Source of the DNA: Artemisia argyi
Taxonomy: Eukaryota > Streptophyta > Magnoliopsida > Asterales > Asteraceae
Length of the DNA: 64,000 nucleotides
NCBI GenBank assembly: GCA_030686995.1
Contig: CM060692.1
Span: 120,440,796-120,504,795, forward strand
Direction of reading: 5' to 3'
The notes beneath the pieces are model-generated. The model ran no database searches. It was not told where the DNA came from and saw nothing but the letters and a program-made list of their open reading frames with translations. Below are positions 49,347 through 62,100 of the stretch, piece by piece. Every line of letters starts with the position of its first letter. Position 1 is the first letter of the stretch. Position numbers and translations under genes: made by a program.

Positions 49347-52300
49347 ATGGAATCTGAAAAATATTTAGAAGGGCAATCTATGCAAAGACCACCACTATTT
49401 GAAAGTGATGGATTTTTATATTGGAAAAATAGATTCGAAACCTATGTGAAATCAAAAGATCTTGATCTTTGGCATATTATTACCTTTGGTGATTTTCCCC
49501 CTATTCAATATAATGTTGAAACTAAAATGGATGAAATTGTAGCTTTTGAAAAACAAAATGATGATTTGAAAAAGAAACTAGCAAAAAGTAATGAGGCTAA
49601 AATGGTTATTTATAATGCGTTACCACGCAAAGAATATGAAAGAATTTTTATGTGTAAAACCGCAAAAGAAATTTGGGATTCTTTACTAATCACTCACCAA
49701 GGTAATAGTCAAGTTAAAGATAACAAAATAGATCTTCTTGTACAACAATATGAACAATTTATGATTCCGAAAGAGGAATCAATTGATAATGCTTTTGCTA
49801 AATTTAACACCATTATCACAAGTTTAAAAGCACTTGATGAGACATTTTCTAGTAAAAATTGTGTTAGGAAATTTCTTAGGGCATTGCATCCGAAATGGCG
49901 AGCTAAAGTCACGGCTATTGAAGAATCAAAGAATTTGATGACATTGTCACTAGATGAGCTTATTGGCAACTTGAAGGTCCATGAAGAAATTATAAGAAAA
50001 GATTTGGAAACGGTTAAAGTCAAGAAAGAACAAGTCAAATCCGTTGCTCTAAAAGCCAAAAAGGAACTTTGTGATGATAGTGACTCAAGTGACGAGAGTG
50101 AAGATGAAGAATATGCAATGGCCGTAAGAGAATTCAAGAAATTCTTCAAGAGACGAGGAAGATTCACTAGATCATCACATGACGATAGAAAATCGTTCCA
50201 AAGAAATAGAAGTGACAATTACGTGAAAAGAAAATGCTTTAGATGTGGAAGTCCAAATCATCTCGTTGGTGAATGTCTAAAGCCGCCGAGTTATGATAAT
50301 CAAGGTGCATTTGTTAGTAGAACATGGAGTGATAGTGACAAAGAAGAAGTGGAAAAACCAAGAGAAGAAAAGTGTTTCATGGCAAAAGCAATCGACGAAA
50401 TATGCCTTGGAATTGACTTGGAGCCTGACGAATGGATCAAGGATAGTGGATGCTCGAGGCACATGACAGGGAACCGAAAGCTATTCTCTACATATAAGGC
50501 ATACAACGGAGGTAACGTTATTTTTGGTAGTGACTTGCGTGGAAAAATTATTGGCAAAGGTACGATTTCTCAAGACTCACTTACTATTGAAAATGTTGAA
50601 CATGTAAATAATTTAACATATAACTTACTTAGTGTAGGCCAAATATGCGATAATAAATGTAGAGTTATCTTTTCTGAAGAAGATAGCGAAATAGTTAAGA
50701 ATGGAAAATTTATAGGTAGAGGTATTAGGAATGGAGGTGTATATGTTATGAAACTAGGAAACAAACCTGAAGATAGGATATGCCTAACGACCCTAGACGA
50801 AAACTCCACATTGTGGCATAGGAGATTAGGACATGCTAACATGCAACAAATACAATCTTTGGCCTCTAAGGAATTAGTTAGAAACTTGCCTAATCTAAAA
50901 TATGACAAATATTTTTGTGATGCATGTAAAATTGGAAAACAAGCTCATGCTAGTCACAAAGCTAAGAATATAGTATCCACTACTAGGTGCCTAGAATTAT
51001 TACATATGGATCTTTTTGGTCCATCCGCTGTGCGGAGCTATGGAGGAAACAAATATACCTTAGTAATAGTAGATGACTACTCACGATACACGTGGACTAG
51101 GTTTTTAAGTGACAAAACCCAAGCCTTTGAAAAATTCGAAATATTTAGTAAAATGATTCAAAATAAATTAGGATGCTCAATAGTTGCCATTAGGTCGGAC
51201 CATGGTAGGGAATTTGATAACGAAGTACAATTCGGAAAATATTGTGAGTTAAATGGAATATCTCACAATTTCTCCGCTCCTCGTACTCCTCAATCAAATG
51301 GGGTAGTAGAAAGAAAAAATAGGTCACTACAAGAAATGAGTAGAACTATGTTAAATGAACAATCCATTCCACAAAAATTTTGGTGTCACGCCATAGATAC
51401 ATCGACTTATATTTTAAATAGGGTATCAATTAGAAGAATTCTAGGAAAAACTCCTTATGAGTTATTAAGAAATAGAAAACCAAACTTAAGCTACTTTAGG
51501 GTATTTGGAAGTAAATGCTATATCTTAAACACTAAGGACTACCTCACTAAGTTTGATCCAAAATCATATGAAGGAATATTTTTAGGATACTCATAAAATA
51601 GTAAAGCATATATAATACTTAACAAACACTCCATGAAAGTAGAGGAATCACTAAATGTAACATTTGATGAAACACCACCACCTCCTAAAACGCTACCTTT
51701 AGAAGATGATGATTTAGTCGAAGATGAAGCCATTGAGGTTAGTAAAACAAAACCCATAGGAAATGATAATGAAGACATTCACTTAGAAAATAACGAAACC
51801 GTTAATATTAAAGAATCTAGATCACATCCATTAGATAATATAATAGGACATCTTAACCAAAGAACCCTTAGGTCACAAGCCCAAGATAAAAACAACTTCT
51901 TTTGTTTCCTCTCAGCAATAGAACCTAAGAATATTAGCGAGGCTTTAAAGGATGAAAGTTGGATTATAGCTATGCAAGAAGAATTAAATCAATTTAAGGC
52001 AAATGATGTTTGGGAACTAGTCCCAAATCCAAAGGATATGACTATCATAGGAACCAAATGGGTATATAGGAACAAGTTAGACGAGAATGGAATAGTTACT
52101 AGGAATAAAGCTAGGTTAGTTGCCCAAGGTTATAATCAACAAGAAGGAATTGATTATGATGAAACTTATGCCCCCGTAGCTAGACTAGAATCAATTAGGA
52201 TATTACTTGCCTATGCTTGCGCCCTAGATTTTAAGTTATTCCAAATGGATGTGAAAAGTGCATTCCTTAACGGTTTTATCAATGAGGAGGTATATGTGGC

Positions 52301-53450
52301 ACAACCTCCAGGATTCATTGACTTCGCGAAACCTGATTATGTTTATAAGTTAAAGAAAGCTTTGTATGGACTCAAACAAGCTCCCAAAGCTTGGTATGAT
52401 CGATTAAAAGCTTTTCTTATTAAACATGATTATTCCATGGGAATGGTAGATAACACTCTTTTCACTAAAAGGAAAGACCCTAATCTCATCATTGTTTAAA
52501 TATATGTTGATGACATTATATTTGGATCGACTTGTCAAGACATGTGTGATGAATTTGCCAAAATCATGCATGATGAGTTTGAGATGAGTATGATGGGTGA
52601 ACTTAACTTCTTCCTAGGATTACAAATAAAACAATTAGAAGATGGAATATTCTCTAACCAATCTAAGTACATTAAGGAAATGCTTAAGAAATTTGGCCTA
52701 GAAGACTCAAAACCCATGAAAACACCCATGTCTACGGAGGTAAAGCTCACAAAGGATGATGAAGGTGAGTCCGTAGATAACACCAAGTATAGAGGAATGA
52801 TAGGTAGTTTACTATACTTGACGGCAAGTAGACCCGATATCATGTTTAGTGTCTGCCTTTGTGCCCGTTTTCAAGAGGATCCCAAAACCTCTCACCTAGA
52901 AGCGGTTAAGCGTATCTTCCGATACGTTAAAGGCACTATACACTTAGGATTATGGTATCCTAAGGAATCCGGCATAGAAACCATTGTCTATGCGGATTCG
53001 GATCATGCAGGAGACTACGTAGATAGAAAGAGCACTAGCGATATTTGCACGTTTATGGGATGTTGTCTAACGTCTTGGTTTTCGAAGAAGCAAACCGCTC
53101 TTGCTATTTCTACAACCGAAGCCGAATATGTAAGCGCCGGAAAGGCATGTCAACAAGCACTATGGATGAAACAAGCTCTCGTAGACTATGGCATTAGGTT
53201 AGAAAATGTCCCCATTATGTGCGATAACAAAGGTGCAATAGATTTAAGTAAAAATCCGGTGCAACACTCTAGGACTAAACACATAGAAATACGTCACCAT
53301 TTTCTTAGGGATAATGTACAAAAAGGAAATATATCTATAGAAAAGGTTGCATCGGAAGACAACATTGCGGATATATTCACAAAACCCCTTAAGCGTGAAT
53401 TATTCAACCACTTGCGTTTAGGATTAGGAATGATGGAACAAGTTGACTAA
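49347..53450 (+). pseudogene. gag-pol: Element F Gag-Pol, one frame with two nonsense codons
   Basis: The frame opens at the ATG at 49347 and is unshifted to 53450 (about 1,367 codons). Gag has [17 protein letters not shown] and the zinc knuckle C297-C300-H305-C310. Protease has DSG at 366-368. The pre-integrase finger is H491, H496, C524, C527. Integrase catalytic residues are D555, D618 and E655. RT has [12 protein letters not shown] and YVDD; RNase H has ADSDHAGD and STTEAEY. Two TAA codons (51594-51596 and 52497-52499) replace Gln codons that D keeps as CAA. The second lies three codons before YVDD. Unlike D, F has no stop between gag and pol and lacks D's extra 290-codon Gag segment. Otherwise complete, so it was probably active recently. 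Confidence 0.93.
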
Positions 53451-53514
53451 ATTATATTGAATTAATTCAAATTTATACTTGCATGAAATTTATTTTTTTT
53501 TCATTTCACCTTTT

Positions 53515-53535
53515 CTGAGTCTAGGAATCTATTTC
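53515..53535 (+). promoter_or_regulatory. Post-pol motif shared by F and D
   Basis: CTGAGTCTAGGAAT then CTATTTC, starting 65 bp after the pol stop. D has it about 300 bp after its pol. Confidence 0.6.
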
Positions 53536-54176
53536 GTACAAAATTAAAGATTGAGAAGATTCATTTTCTTTGCATAAACCTTTTTGTAAAACTCAATCAA
53601 TTCTTTCTAAAAATTATTCTCACAATCTAGGAATCACATGAAGATCATTTTCCTTGCATTGTTGAAAAAGTGTAAAAAAATATTGTCTTTCAAAATCATG
53701 CATAAACTCACACATAAATTGTCAAGGTATATAATCTAATATATGTCTTTGATATTCATGATCGAGCAAAAATTGAATCAAGGAGATCATTTGGATTGTT
53801 TCTTAGGATCGTTATTTCGTTGTGCATCTAGGAGTCGAAACAATCACAACTCCACATTTGTTGCATATAGACACTCACTAGGACAAATTCCTTAATAATG
53901 ATGTCATCTTGATCCATCACTAGCTTTTCACTCACTAATTGCCTTTGCCTTTTATCTAAGATAGGTGCCTTAGGAAACTTAAGTGTGCTTGCTTTTACTT
54001 ACCTCCTATTGCTTATTATATGTTGATTATGTGTCCTCTTGCATGCATGCCATATCTTAATTAGATTAGATTCTATATTGCCTAAGAGAATTGAACTTGC
54101 TTGAACTCTAATCCAAACACATAACCTTTCTGAAAATTTTCTGCCAAAAACCCAATTTTGGCAACCTGGAAATCAC

Positions 54177-54275
54177 CAGATGGGCGGCCCCCTTAATTAT
54201 GTAAGGCGGCCCCCTTAATTATTAAGGGGACCGCCCCCTAATTAAGGGGACCGGCCATCTGATGGTCGGGTTTAC
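54177..54275 (+). repeat. GC-rich palindromic module in F, post-pol
   Basis: Contains a near-perfect palindrome: GGCGGCCCCCTTAAT (54205-54219), one central base, then ATTAAGGGGACCGCC (54221-54235), with one mismatch in 15. Flanking half sites repeat the pattern. It is bounded by CCAGATGGG and CCATCTGATGG. Confidence 0.85.
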
Positions 54276-54433
54276 AGAATCTTTTCTGCTTTTTAGCCCA
54301 TTTCAACCTACATTTCCTAATTTTAACCAACACACTTTGTCCCAATCTTCCAAACAAACCTTATCCATCCTTAAACACACAAATCTTACGCTATAAATAT
54401 CCCCAATCCTCAAAACTATCCATTCATCCCATC

Positions 54434-55066
54434 ATGAACTCTCCAAACAAACCAAAATCAAAAGCCTCAAGGCTAGCAAGGATGACGGAAAGACCTGTTT
54501 GGCGAAGAAAAAGCCCTCGAAACAAATCCATCCTAACCAATGAGATTGGAAGTCATTCAACACCTCCAACTTCTTACTTCCCAAACTTTACCTCAAACCC
54601 ACAAGGTCATTCATTTGATCCTCTTTACAAACCATACAACATTGGCCAACCATCTTCCTTCAATTCCAACTACACAAATCCAACACATGCATACCAAACC
54701 TATGATCCTCTTCACATTGCCATGGAAAAGCAAAAGTTCCGTGATGAAATAAACCAAATCCATGATCTTAGTGATCTCCTTGCTATGCATCTTGCACAAC
54801 GCAACAAAGGGCAACCTCCATCATCACCTTATGCAAATTGCCTTCCCCACTCTCTCAATTTAGATCAAGTTACCAACCACACTCACTTTTGCCCTTGTTG
54901 CATATTCCTTCAAAAACAAATCCTCTACTTGAGTGAAGATATTTCTTGGATTGAATATCTTCTCACTCGTAATCATCTAATATCACCCTTAACACGATAC
55001 AACATCGTGAGATCCACCTCTTCCGCTCCATACTCCACCCCATATCCCTCTCAATCAAACATCTAA
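54434..55066 (+). CDS. Third ORF of element F (tail protein with Cys-x2-Cys motif)
   Basis: 210 codons from the ATG at 54434, intact, ending about 410 bp before the 3' LTR. The N-terminus is strongly basic (NKPKSKASRLARMTERPVWR, then RKSPRNKS), possibly a nuclear-localising or nucleic-acid-binding region. The middle is rich in Ser, Pro, Tyr and Asn. Near residue 155 is HTHFCPCCIFLQKQIL followed by a helix. D's small ORF (22702-22983) shares the H-x-H-x-C-x2-C plus helix pattern and the position. It is not an envelope protein by any feature I can see. No known family recognised, and no long hydrophobic membrane segment. Confidence 0.6.
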   Translation: MNSPNKPKSKASRLARMTERPVWRRKSPRNKSILTNEIGSHSTPPTSYFPNFTSNPQGHSFDPLYKPYNIGQPSSFNSNYTNPTHAYQTYDPLHIAMEKQKFRDEINQIHDLSDLLAMHLAQRNKGQPPSSPYANCLPHSLNLDQVTNHTHFCPCCIFLQKQILYLSEDISWIEYLLTRNHLISPLTRYNIVRSTSSAPYSTPYPSQSNI

Positions 55067-55325
55067 GCTTTATGCTTATGTTCCCATTCAAGCAAATAAC
55101 ACAATCAACTATGAGTTGCAAGCAAGTCCAAGTGCTTCTTTAGGCTATATAGGACTATGTCATTCCTTTTGTTTTATTAGGCATATTAAATATTGTAATG
55201 TTTTCTATGATGCTTGAATGAATCTATTTTTATAACTATTGCTTTGCATATATATGTGCCTTGTTCCTTTCTAATATTTTGTGTAGCCAAGACTTCCATA
55301 GCTCATTCCTTTGATGCTCTCAAAT

Positions 55326-55474
55326 GAGGGGGAGTTTACATCAAGGGGGAGCATTTACCTTTTTGATTTTACAAAAAGGGGGAGAAGAGAATGTTAAACT
55401 CTAAATTCTTGTCTAAAAATTATGTTTTAGACCTCAGGAGTTTAAGGTTTTGTAATCATCAAAAAGGGGGAGAT
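55326..55474 (+). promoter_or_regulatory. Element F polypurine tracts (four)
   Basis: GAGGGGGAG (55326-55334), AAGGGGGAG (55343-55351), AAAAAGGGGGAGAAGAG (55373-55389) and AAAAAGGGGGAGAT (55461-55474). The last one abuts the LTR. Confidence 0.85.
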
Positions 55475-56766
55475 TGTTGATATAAATAATGTCTTAAAAT
55501 ATTGTTAGCATATTAACAATGTCTCTATGTTTTGATGATTACAAAGCATAAACTCATTAATCTAAAACTTATGACATAAACAAGTTTTTGGTGCTTAATA
55601 CTTGTCTTTGCTTCCATATCACTTAAGGTATGAATAAACAAAGAGTTTATTACATTTCATGATCAAAGGAAATTTTATATTAATACATAACATTATATAA
55701 AATGATTTTAACATTTTATATATATTTGTAAATCATTTTTGGTATAGCTTTATTAAACCACAAAAATATGATTTCAAATTTCCAACCAAAAAGGGCAAAT
55801 TTTATCCAGAAAAACTTTTGAAACGTTCAGGAGGGCGGCCCCCTTAATTTTACTAGGCGGCCCCCTTAATCATTAAGGGGACCGGCCTACAATTAAGGGG
55901 ACCGGCACGCTCCAGAACAGTATTTTCCCCCCCTTTAAATACTGATTCATCCCTCAGATTTTTCTCACCTTTTGCACTTCTAAACTTTCTGATCTAGATC
56001 TATTTCTCTATTCTCTCATCCTTTGATCATAAGTGTATATATTCTTTGTTTCATAGTGATCCAATTTACATCCTCTCAAGTGCAAGAGAAGAATACTTCT
56101 ATCTTCCTAGACAAGAAGTATTACAACTTGTTGTGATCTCCACATCCAAGTTGTTGGTGTATCATCAAGACTATTTACATATTCTTTGTGAAGATTGTTG
56201 TGAATATTTGCTTGTAGATAGTTGTGTTAGATATAGATTGTGTGATTAGTTGATAGCTTGGTGTGAAGAAGAAAAGCTAGGAAATTTATTGGTGTGAAGA
56301 AGATAGAGTTGAAGTAGTTAGTTGTGAAGTAGATTGATTTGAAGAAGGTGTGTAGAAGTTGTGACTTAGGTGTGAAGGTGTTGTGGTGTGATTATTGGTG
56401 TGTAAATTGGTGTGTATATTGGTGTGTAAATTGGTGTGTAAGGTTTTCTCCGCCATAAGGGAGCTTGTTGATATAGTGAAGAAAACTCTCGAGTTAGGTG
56501 CTCGGGGAGTGGAGTAGGGCAAGGAAGGTGTCCTTGTAGCCGAACCACTATAAATCTCTTGTCTCGCGGTTCGATCTTTCCATCTCTTACTTATCTCATT
56601 ACTTATCATTGATATATATTTCGTATTGATATTTGTTTGTATTGTGCAATACTTGAGATCACATATTATCGAATCTAAGTTTTAAAAATTAAGTAAACAC
56701 TAATACTCTTTTTACAACTAATTAAAAAGACGTAAAACTATTCAACCCCCCTTCTAGTTTTCCACA
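55475..56766 (+). repeat. Element F 3' LTR
   Basis: 1,292 bp, matching 47975-49277 with about one percent differences. It has four instead of five minisatellite units (56394-56441). The palindromic module is at 55827-55919, before the TATA-like box near 55934-55941. Confidence 0.94.
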
Positions 56767-57061
56767 ACCACAACCATGGCTAAAGCCAAGGTTGAGTCTC
56801 AATACCATGGAACAATGACCAAAGGTCATGGCAAGGCCATCACTAAATGACCATATAAACTTACTTAGGCGAAAAGATGAGCTAAAGAGTTGGCGATAAC
56901 TTAAACATACAATTTGGATCTACTTCATCTAAAGAACCATGAGATCTTACAAGTAATTGTCATACAAGACTTAAGAAACTTATCCTAATAACAATCTTCA
57001 TGTAAAAATAAACTTTCCTAAGTTTATTCAAATATTGGACATGTAACTTTTTGGATCAAAA

Positions 57062-57062
<1 letters not shown>

Positions 57063-57131
<69 letters not shown>
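57063..57131. repeat. (TA)n in A 3' LTR
   Basis: About 69 bp with one A insertion, then a few more TA units; shorter than in the 5' LTR (983-1070). Confidence 0.94.
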
Positions 57132-57135
<4 letters not shown>

Positions 57136-58307
57136 TATATATATATTATCAAATACTACAATAGTAGGGAGCCTCATGTGAGGAGTTCATTAAGTAAGCC
57201 GTCGAGATGAGTTGTGGATTTACGAATTAAAGTGTCCTGGCTCCTCAAACGTTTACTACATGACTTCTGAATTATGTCGGCCCGAACGGTAGTAAACGAT
57301 ATATAAACTATACATGTTTCATGAATCATTTCTTTTCAAAGACTTACACTATACTTTGTACACATCATGGACTAAATGCAAGACATATATAGGTAATTCT
57401 TCATATTCTTTACTCAAATCCTAAGTCGCAACATTCTATTATAGGTTGCTTGTAGAAACCTTCGCGATCCGACCATCACATTCACTACTTGCTATTTAAC
57501 TTAAGGTGAGTTCATAGCCCCACTTTCCATTACTTAATTGTTTTACAAACCCTTGTGGGAATACATGCTATTATTTTTCAACCGAACACAATGCTTTTCA
57601 ATTGTATGCTTGCCTGATTGTTTTATTATCACTAAGTAACATCCTTGCCAAACCAAGATCCCTTATTATGAACCATTTAATCACTAGTAATAGTGAGCGC
57701 GAATATTGTGAATAGGCCTATTGGGATTGACGAATCCCATTTGTGTTAACTAAGTTCAAACAAATGCATTAATATTTGAAACATAGGTATGACGGCAAAG
57801 TACCTACCAGGATAACTCCGCCGATTGATATTGGTACACGTTAACATTTTGGTGTCATAAGCTTAGTGTTATAATACCTGTTTTGTTTTCCAACCATTGG
57901 TGTGAGTCTATAGCTCACACTACCAACATATTGTGTTCAACCATTAAACAAACTCTAACCATTAAACAAACTCTATGAATATCACTCAACCTTTGTGTTG
58001 ACCTTTTAAGCGTGTATTTCAGGTCCATGATAATCAAGAATGGCACGGAGGGGCACGGACTAAATGAAGAAGGCTATAATTTACTTTGTCATTCGATAAA
58101 CATCAAAAGACTTTATATTGATGTATTTTGTAAACATGGAACCTTTTTGGGACTTAACTATGTAAACTCTGATATATTTGAATAATTCGAATGATAACAT
58201 CTTTTAAAGCGACTCGGTTAGAGATCGTTTTCTATTATTATGACTATTGTGCCGTCGAGTAACACCCAGTTTGAATTCCGCTACATCCATGAATTGGGGG
58301 TGTTACA

Positions 58308-59192
58308 TTTGTGATTATCAAACATTTTGTTTAACACTTTGAGAGTTTTGTGTATACTTTTGAAGGGCTCCCCCTTCACATGTGCTCATAAGTGTTTTAA
58401 TAAATTTGCACATGCGGGAGGAGCAAGCACTTTTGAATTGATCCGCTTTCAGTGAACCTGACCAATCGAGACACGCTTACATCACAAGTTAGACTAGCTT
58501 GAAGTTATTACCCGGCCTGGTCAAGTCCATAGAAAGTTTCTCGAAACGCTACACTTCTACTAAGACAAATCCTTTTCGAGACATGCTTACGTGGCTAGTT
58601 AGAGAGTTCCATTGTCAGCTTTTAGGTGACAACTAGCTCTAGTAACTAACTTGATGTTATTACCCGTCGAGGATAAGTCTTTTTGAGATTACTAACTTTT
58701 ATGTTTCGTCAATTCTTGGGTGAATCTGAGTCTAGCTCGCATGAGATTTGACTTTTAAGCAACTTTGAACTTTCATATTTTAATCACATTCACTTTTTCT
58801 CCCCCTCAAAAATAGCATATAAGATGATATTTTTGACAATCTTTTGATTAAAATATGCCTTTTGAGTCTTATGGGGAGAATTCAACAAGAACTTTTGATT
58901 TCAAGAACGATGATTTTGGTTCAAGTATTCCCCCTCAACAAGTGAATTCTTATTGAGGTGAAATACTTGTCTTTTGAGCAGAGTTATGAAAATCAAAAAA
59001 TGTTTGATTAACTCTACTCAAAAGTAAGAAGCCTTCGCTCCTTATATTAGGATTGAGGCACTGATGCATACCTCAGGGTCCTTTCTTTACAAGAACGGGT
59101 TGTACACTGTTATGTGTGCACAAGCCATAGTGATAACAATTCAATCAAATGAAATAGTTAATATTGAAATGTTAATACCCATGTGTACCAGT
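58308..59192 (-). other. G 3' noncoding region with three PPT-like tracts
   Basis: On the sense strand the purine tracts are at 58927-58939, 58793-58811 and 58367-58377. An imperfect direct repeat is visible: CGAGACACGCTTAC near 58468 and CGAGACATGCTTAC near 58580, each followed by a GTTATTACCCG copy near 58505 and 58656. No gene; no LTR boundary seen. Confidence 0.6.
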
Positions 59193-62100
59193 TTAAATTT
59201 CATCAGTGATTGGAGCATCAAAATCTGTGAACTGTGGTTCTGGTCTTTTGAAGAGTCTGATGGGAAATGAAGGTCGGACACCGATATAACTTTCCAGTCG
59301 TCTGATCTGCTCCCGACGGGATAACTTTTCTTCAATTTTCACAACAAAGTTCCGAACTTGTCTTCTGGCACTGGATTTCCACCTCGGAGTTTCACCTTTT
59401 GATATCTTAATCCGATCATCATTCAACCGTTTGACATGGCCATCGCGAACAGTTTTAAGCGTGACATCACAGAACTTGTGTAACTCATCGAGCCGCATAA
59501 AACTTATCAACTTTTTGCTGTTGAGGTAGGAGAAGCCAAAAGATGGTGTTTGGATGAGCGAGTACTGCGACATCTGATTAATTCCAGGAAATGATACTTG
59601 TGGCTTAGTCAAATTGATCTTCTGTTGGTAACTTTCCACTCCAAGCTGAAGATCTTCCACTCTTTCTTGAACTATCAATCATCAGATGAAGAGAAGTAGA
59701 GATGACATGAAGTTGTATTGTGTTTCAGTATCGAATCCACGCATTCTTCCTAGAACTTTTTCTAGATACATGTCTTCAATGTCATTTAGATAAAGGTCAG
59801 GAAAGTCTGCTTCGGAGAATTTGTACTTCTTTTCATCTTGTCTTTTAACCACAATCTCATTCATGAACATGTAGTTAAACCGTTTCGACTCTTAAATTTC
59901 CAAGATAGCAATGATCTTTGATTTATGCTTCATATTCTCCAATGACTTGGTGTCTAATCTGTGAGTGTAACCGAGACGACAACGTTCAGGCCAGTGTTGA
60001 AACCCGTGTAAAGCATCTCTGTCGTAAGCTACGATAGAGTCACTGAAAACTGGAGTAGATTCTTCAATAGCAGGAACTTCGTATCGTGCGGCTGGTACTG
60101 AGATAGTCAATGAGGAAGCATATTTCTGTTTAGATTTCTCTTGAGTGAGTTAGAGGTTACGAAGATCCTTGTTGAAGAAGAAGTTGTAAGGTATCTTAGG
60201 TTTTTCGAGAAATCCTTGCAGAGGTAATGGTTTAGTCCAATCGGTGAAGTAAGGTTTGTCCTGTCTTTTAGAATAGTTGTCGAGATTCGCCTCAGGATTT
60301 AGCCAGTCAAACTTACCAGATATTGCACTAGCTATATTCTGCATATGAAACTCGAGTTCCATCTTATTACCAGATCTAGACTTGAGGAATTCTTGTGCAT
60401 CCCGATTGATTCTTCTGAGCTCCGCCTTTGTAAGTTTCTCAATCTGAAGCTCCTTCATCATAACCTGAGTATATTGCAGTGTATTGCCTGGAAGAGGTTC
60501 TTCAACTTCGAGAGGAGGTTGAGCTTTGACCAATTCTGTCAACCAATCATTTTCAGGTGTGTCATCATTATCGAGCCATGAATGACGTCTCCTTTTCTTT
60601 GATTTCTTAGACTTGGACGTAGTATCCTTGTCTTGAGCTTTTGATGGTGACGATGGTCCAGGTTGAGAATCGGGAATTGGGGAGGCACGGTAATTGGTAT
60701 CGGGTTGTCCTTCATAATCATCATTGGGTGCATGAGAGTTTCTTCCTCATTTGTGGGACCTTGACCAGTAGCTGAAATGTGTTGCTGATTTCCAGGAGGA
60801 GTAGGATCCTTTTGTGGTTGGTGAGAAGATGATGAACCGGTACCGGACTTGTGTTTCTTGCCTTTAGAGTTCGGGTCCGGGTCGTCTTCTTTCCTTGTCC
60901 TCTTAAGGGTTCCAGCAGCATCTTTGCATGACTCTTTAGACAAGTTGGCAGCAATAGCATCGACAAGTGCTTTTTCTTCAAGTGTCTGTGTGGTTTTGTA
61001 GGCAACTTTGTTGTAGAGTTGAGCAAGCAGGTCATCGAATGATAGTTCAGAGATGTTAGGAGTTGTTGTGGAAGCTTTTGCAGGGTGAAGCGTGAATGGT
61101 GTTGTTGATAACATTTTCTTTACAACACTTCTGATCTTGTGCTCCAAGTTGTCCTTGATTGGTGCAATAAGACTTGTTACTTCAGGAGTAACAATTTCAA
61201 CCAGATTGTCAGTAAGATAATCTAGTGTGAAAGTCTTGATGATTCCTATCAAGTCAGCTTTCATGAACTTATCGATTTGCTGCTTTGCCTCCTGAAAGTC
61301 TTCAACTTGTTTAGCAAGACTGGTGACCATGGTTGTGAGAGTGTTGACTTGCTCCTGAAGATCAACTGGTTTAGTCGGTTCATTGATTGATTGTTGCTTA
61401 GACACGGTTTCAGAAGGTGTAGGGGATGAATGCTCTGGTGATGATTCAGATGACGACTCGTTGTGAGAACTTGAAGAAGAAGCTGGAGGACTCGGATCCT
61501 TTGGTGGAGAGTCTTTAGGAGGTGGAGGTTGCTATGAAGATGTCTGCTTAGATTGTGAAGATGATTGAAGGAATATGTTGGTGTCGAATGCTTCCTTTTC
61601 TTCATTTTCTTTTCTTTTGCGTTCCTCTTCTTCTTGTGCAAGAGACCCTGGAGTAGTGAAATGGTCAAATTCCAGATCCATGGCAATGTTCTCCTGTTCG
61701 CCAACATTCTCCTCTACATTTACAGTCTCACTCATGGTGATGTCACCTGTTGTGTCTGTGACATTTACTTTGTCACTGGGTTGTGAAGCTGGTTCCAAAG
61801 TAGTAGACACAACGGGAGGAATGGAGCTGCTGGTGGTGCCTTCATGCTCTGGTTGATCGACAGGTGGTGATGAAGGTTGAGATTGAAGTCGGCTGAGGAG
61901 TGCTGCTTCCCTCTGTTCTTTGAGAAATTGCTTTTCTTCAGCTCGTGTGTCGACGATTATACTTTTCAATTTTCTTTTGCCGACCAATTGTTCAACGATT
62001 GGTTCGTCTTTTCATCATCATTGGGTTCATTAATCGTGATCCCTTTTCTCTTTCTTGAATCTGCTTCAAAGGTTTCAAGACTTTGTTGTATAGCAATCTC

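Larger units (their letters stand above)
53451..54433 (+). other. F spacer between pol and third ORF
   Basis: Noncoding. It holds the post-pol motif shared with D (53515-53535), two weaker CTAGGA repeats near 53625 and 53828, and a palindromic module (54177-54275). Confidence 0.6.
47975..56766 (+). mobile_element. Element F: plus-strand Ty1/copia (Sirevirus-like) retrotransposon
   Basis: LTRs are 47975-49277 (1,303 bp) and 55475-56766 (1,292 bp), TGTTGA to CACA/TACA. The flanking duplication is ACTAC (47970-47974) and ACCAC (56767-56771), one base apart. The order is PBS, gag-pol in one frame, a third ORF, four PPT-like tracts and the 3' LTR. The LTRs differ by about one percent plus a 12-bp repeat unit, so it is young. 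Gag-pol and the LTR 3' end are clearly related to element D. Confidence 0.94.
45989..58307 (+). repeat. Element A 3' LTR, interrupted by element F
   Basis: The LTR parts are 45989-47974 and 56767-58307, about 3.52 kb in all, starting TGTAACAATTC and ending GTGTTACA. Three ACTATTCA repeats lie near 46025-46070. The second part has the TA tract at 57063-57131 and an 18-bp local duplication near 57952-57973 that is absent from the 5' LTR. No gene is seen in the LTR itself. Confidence 0.9.
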
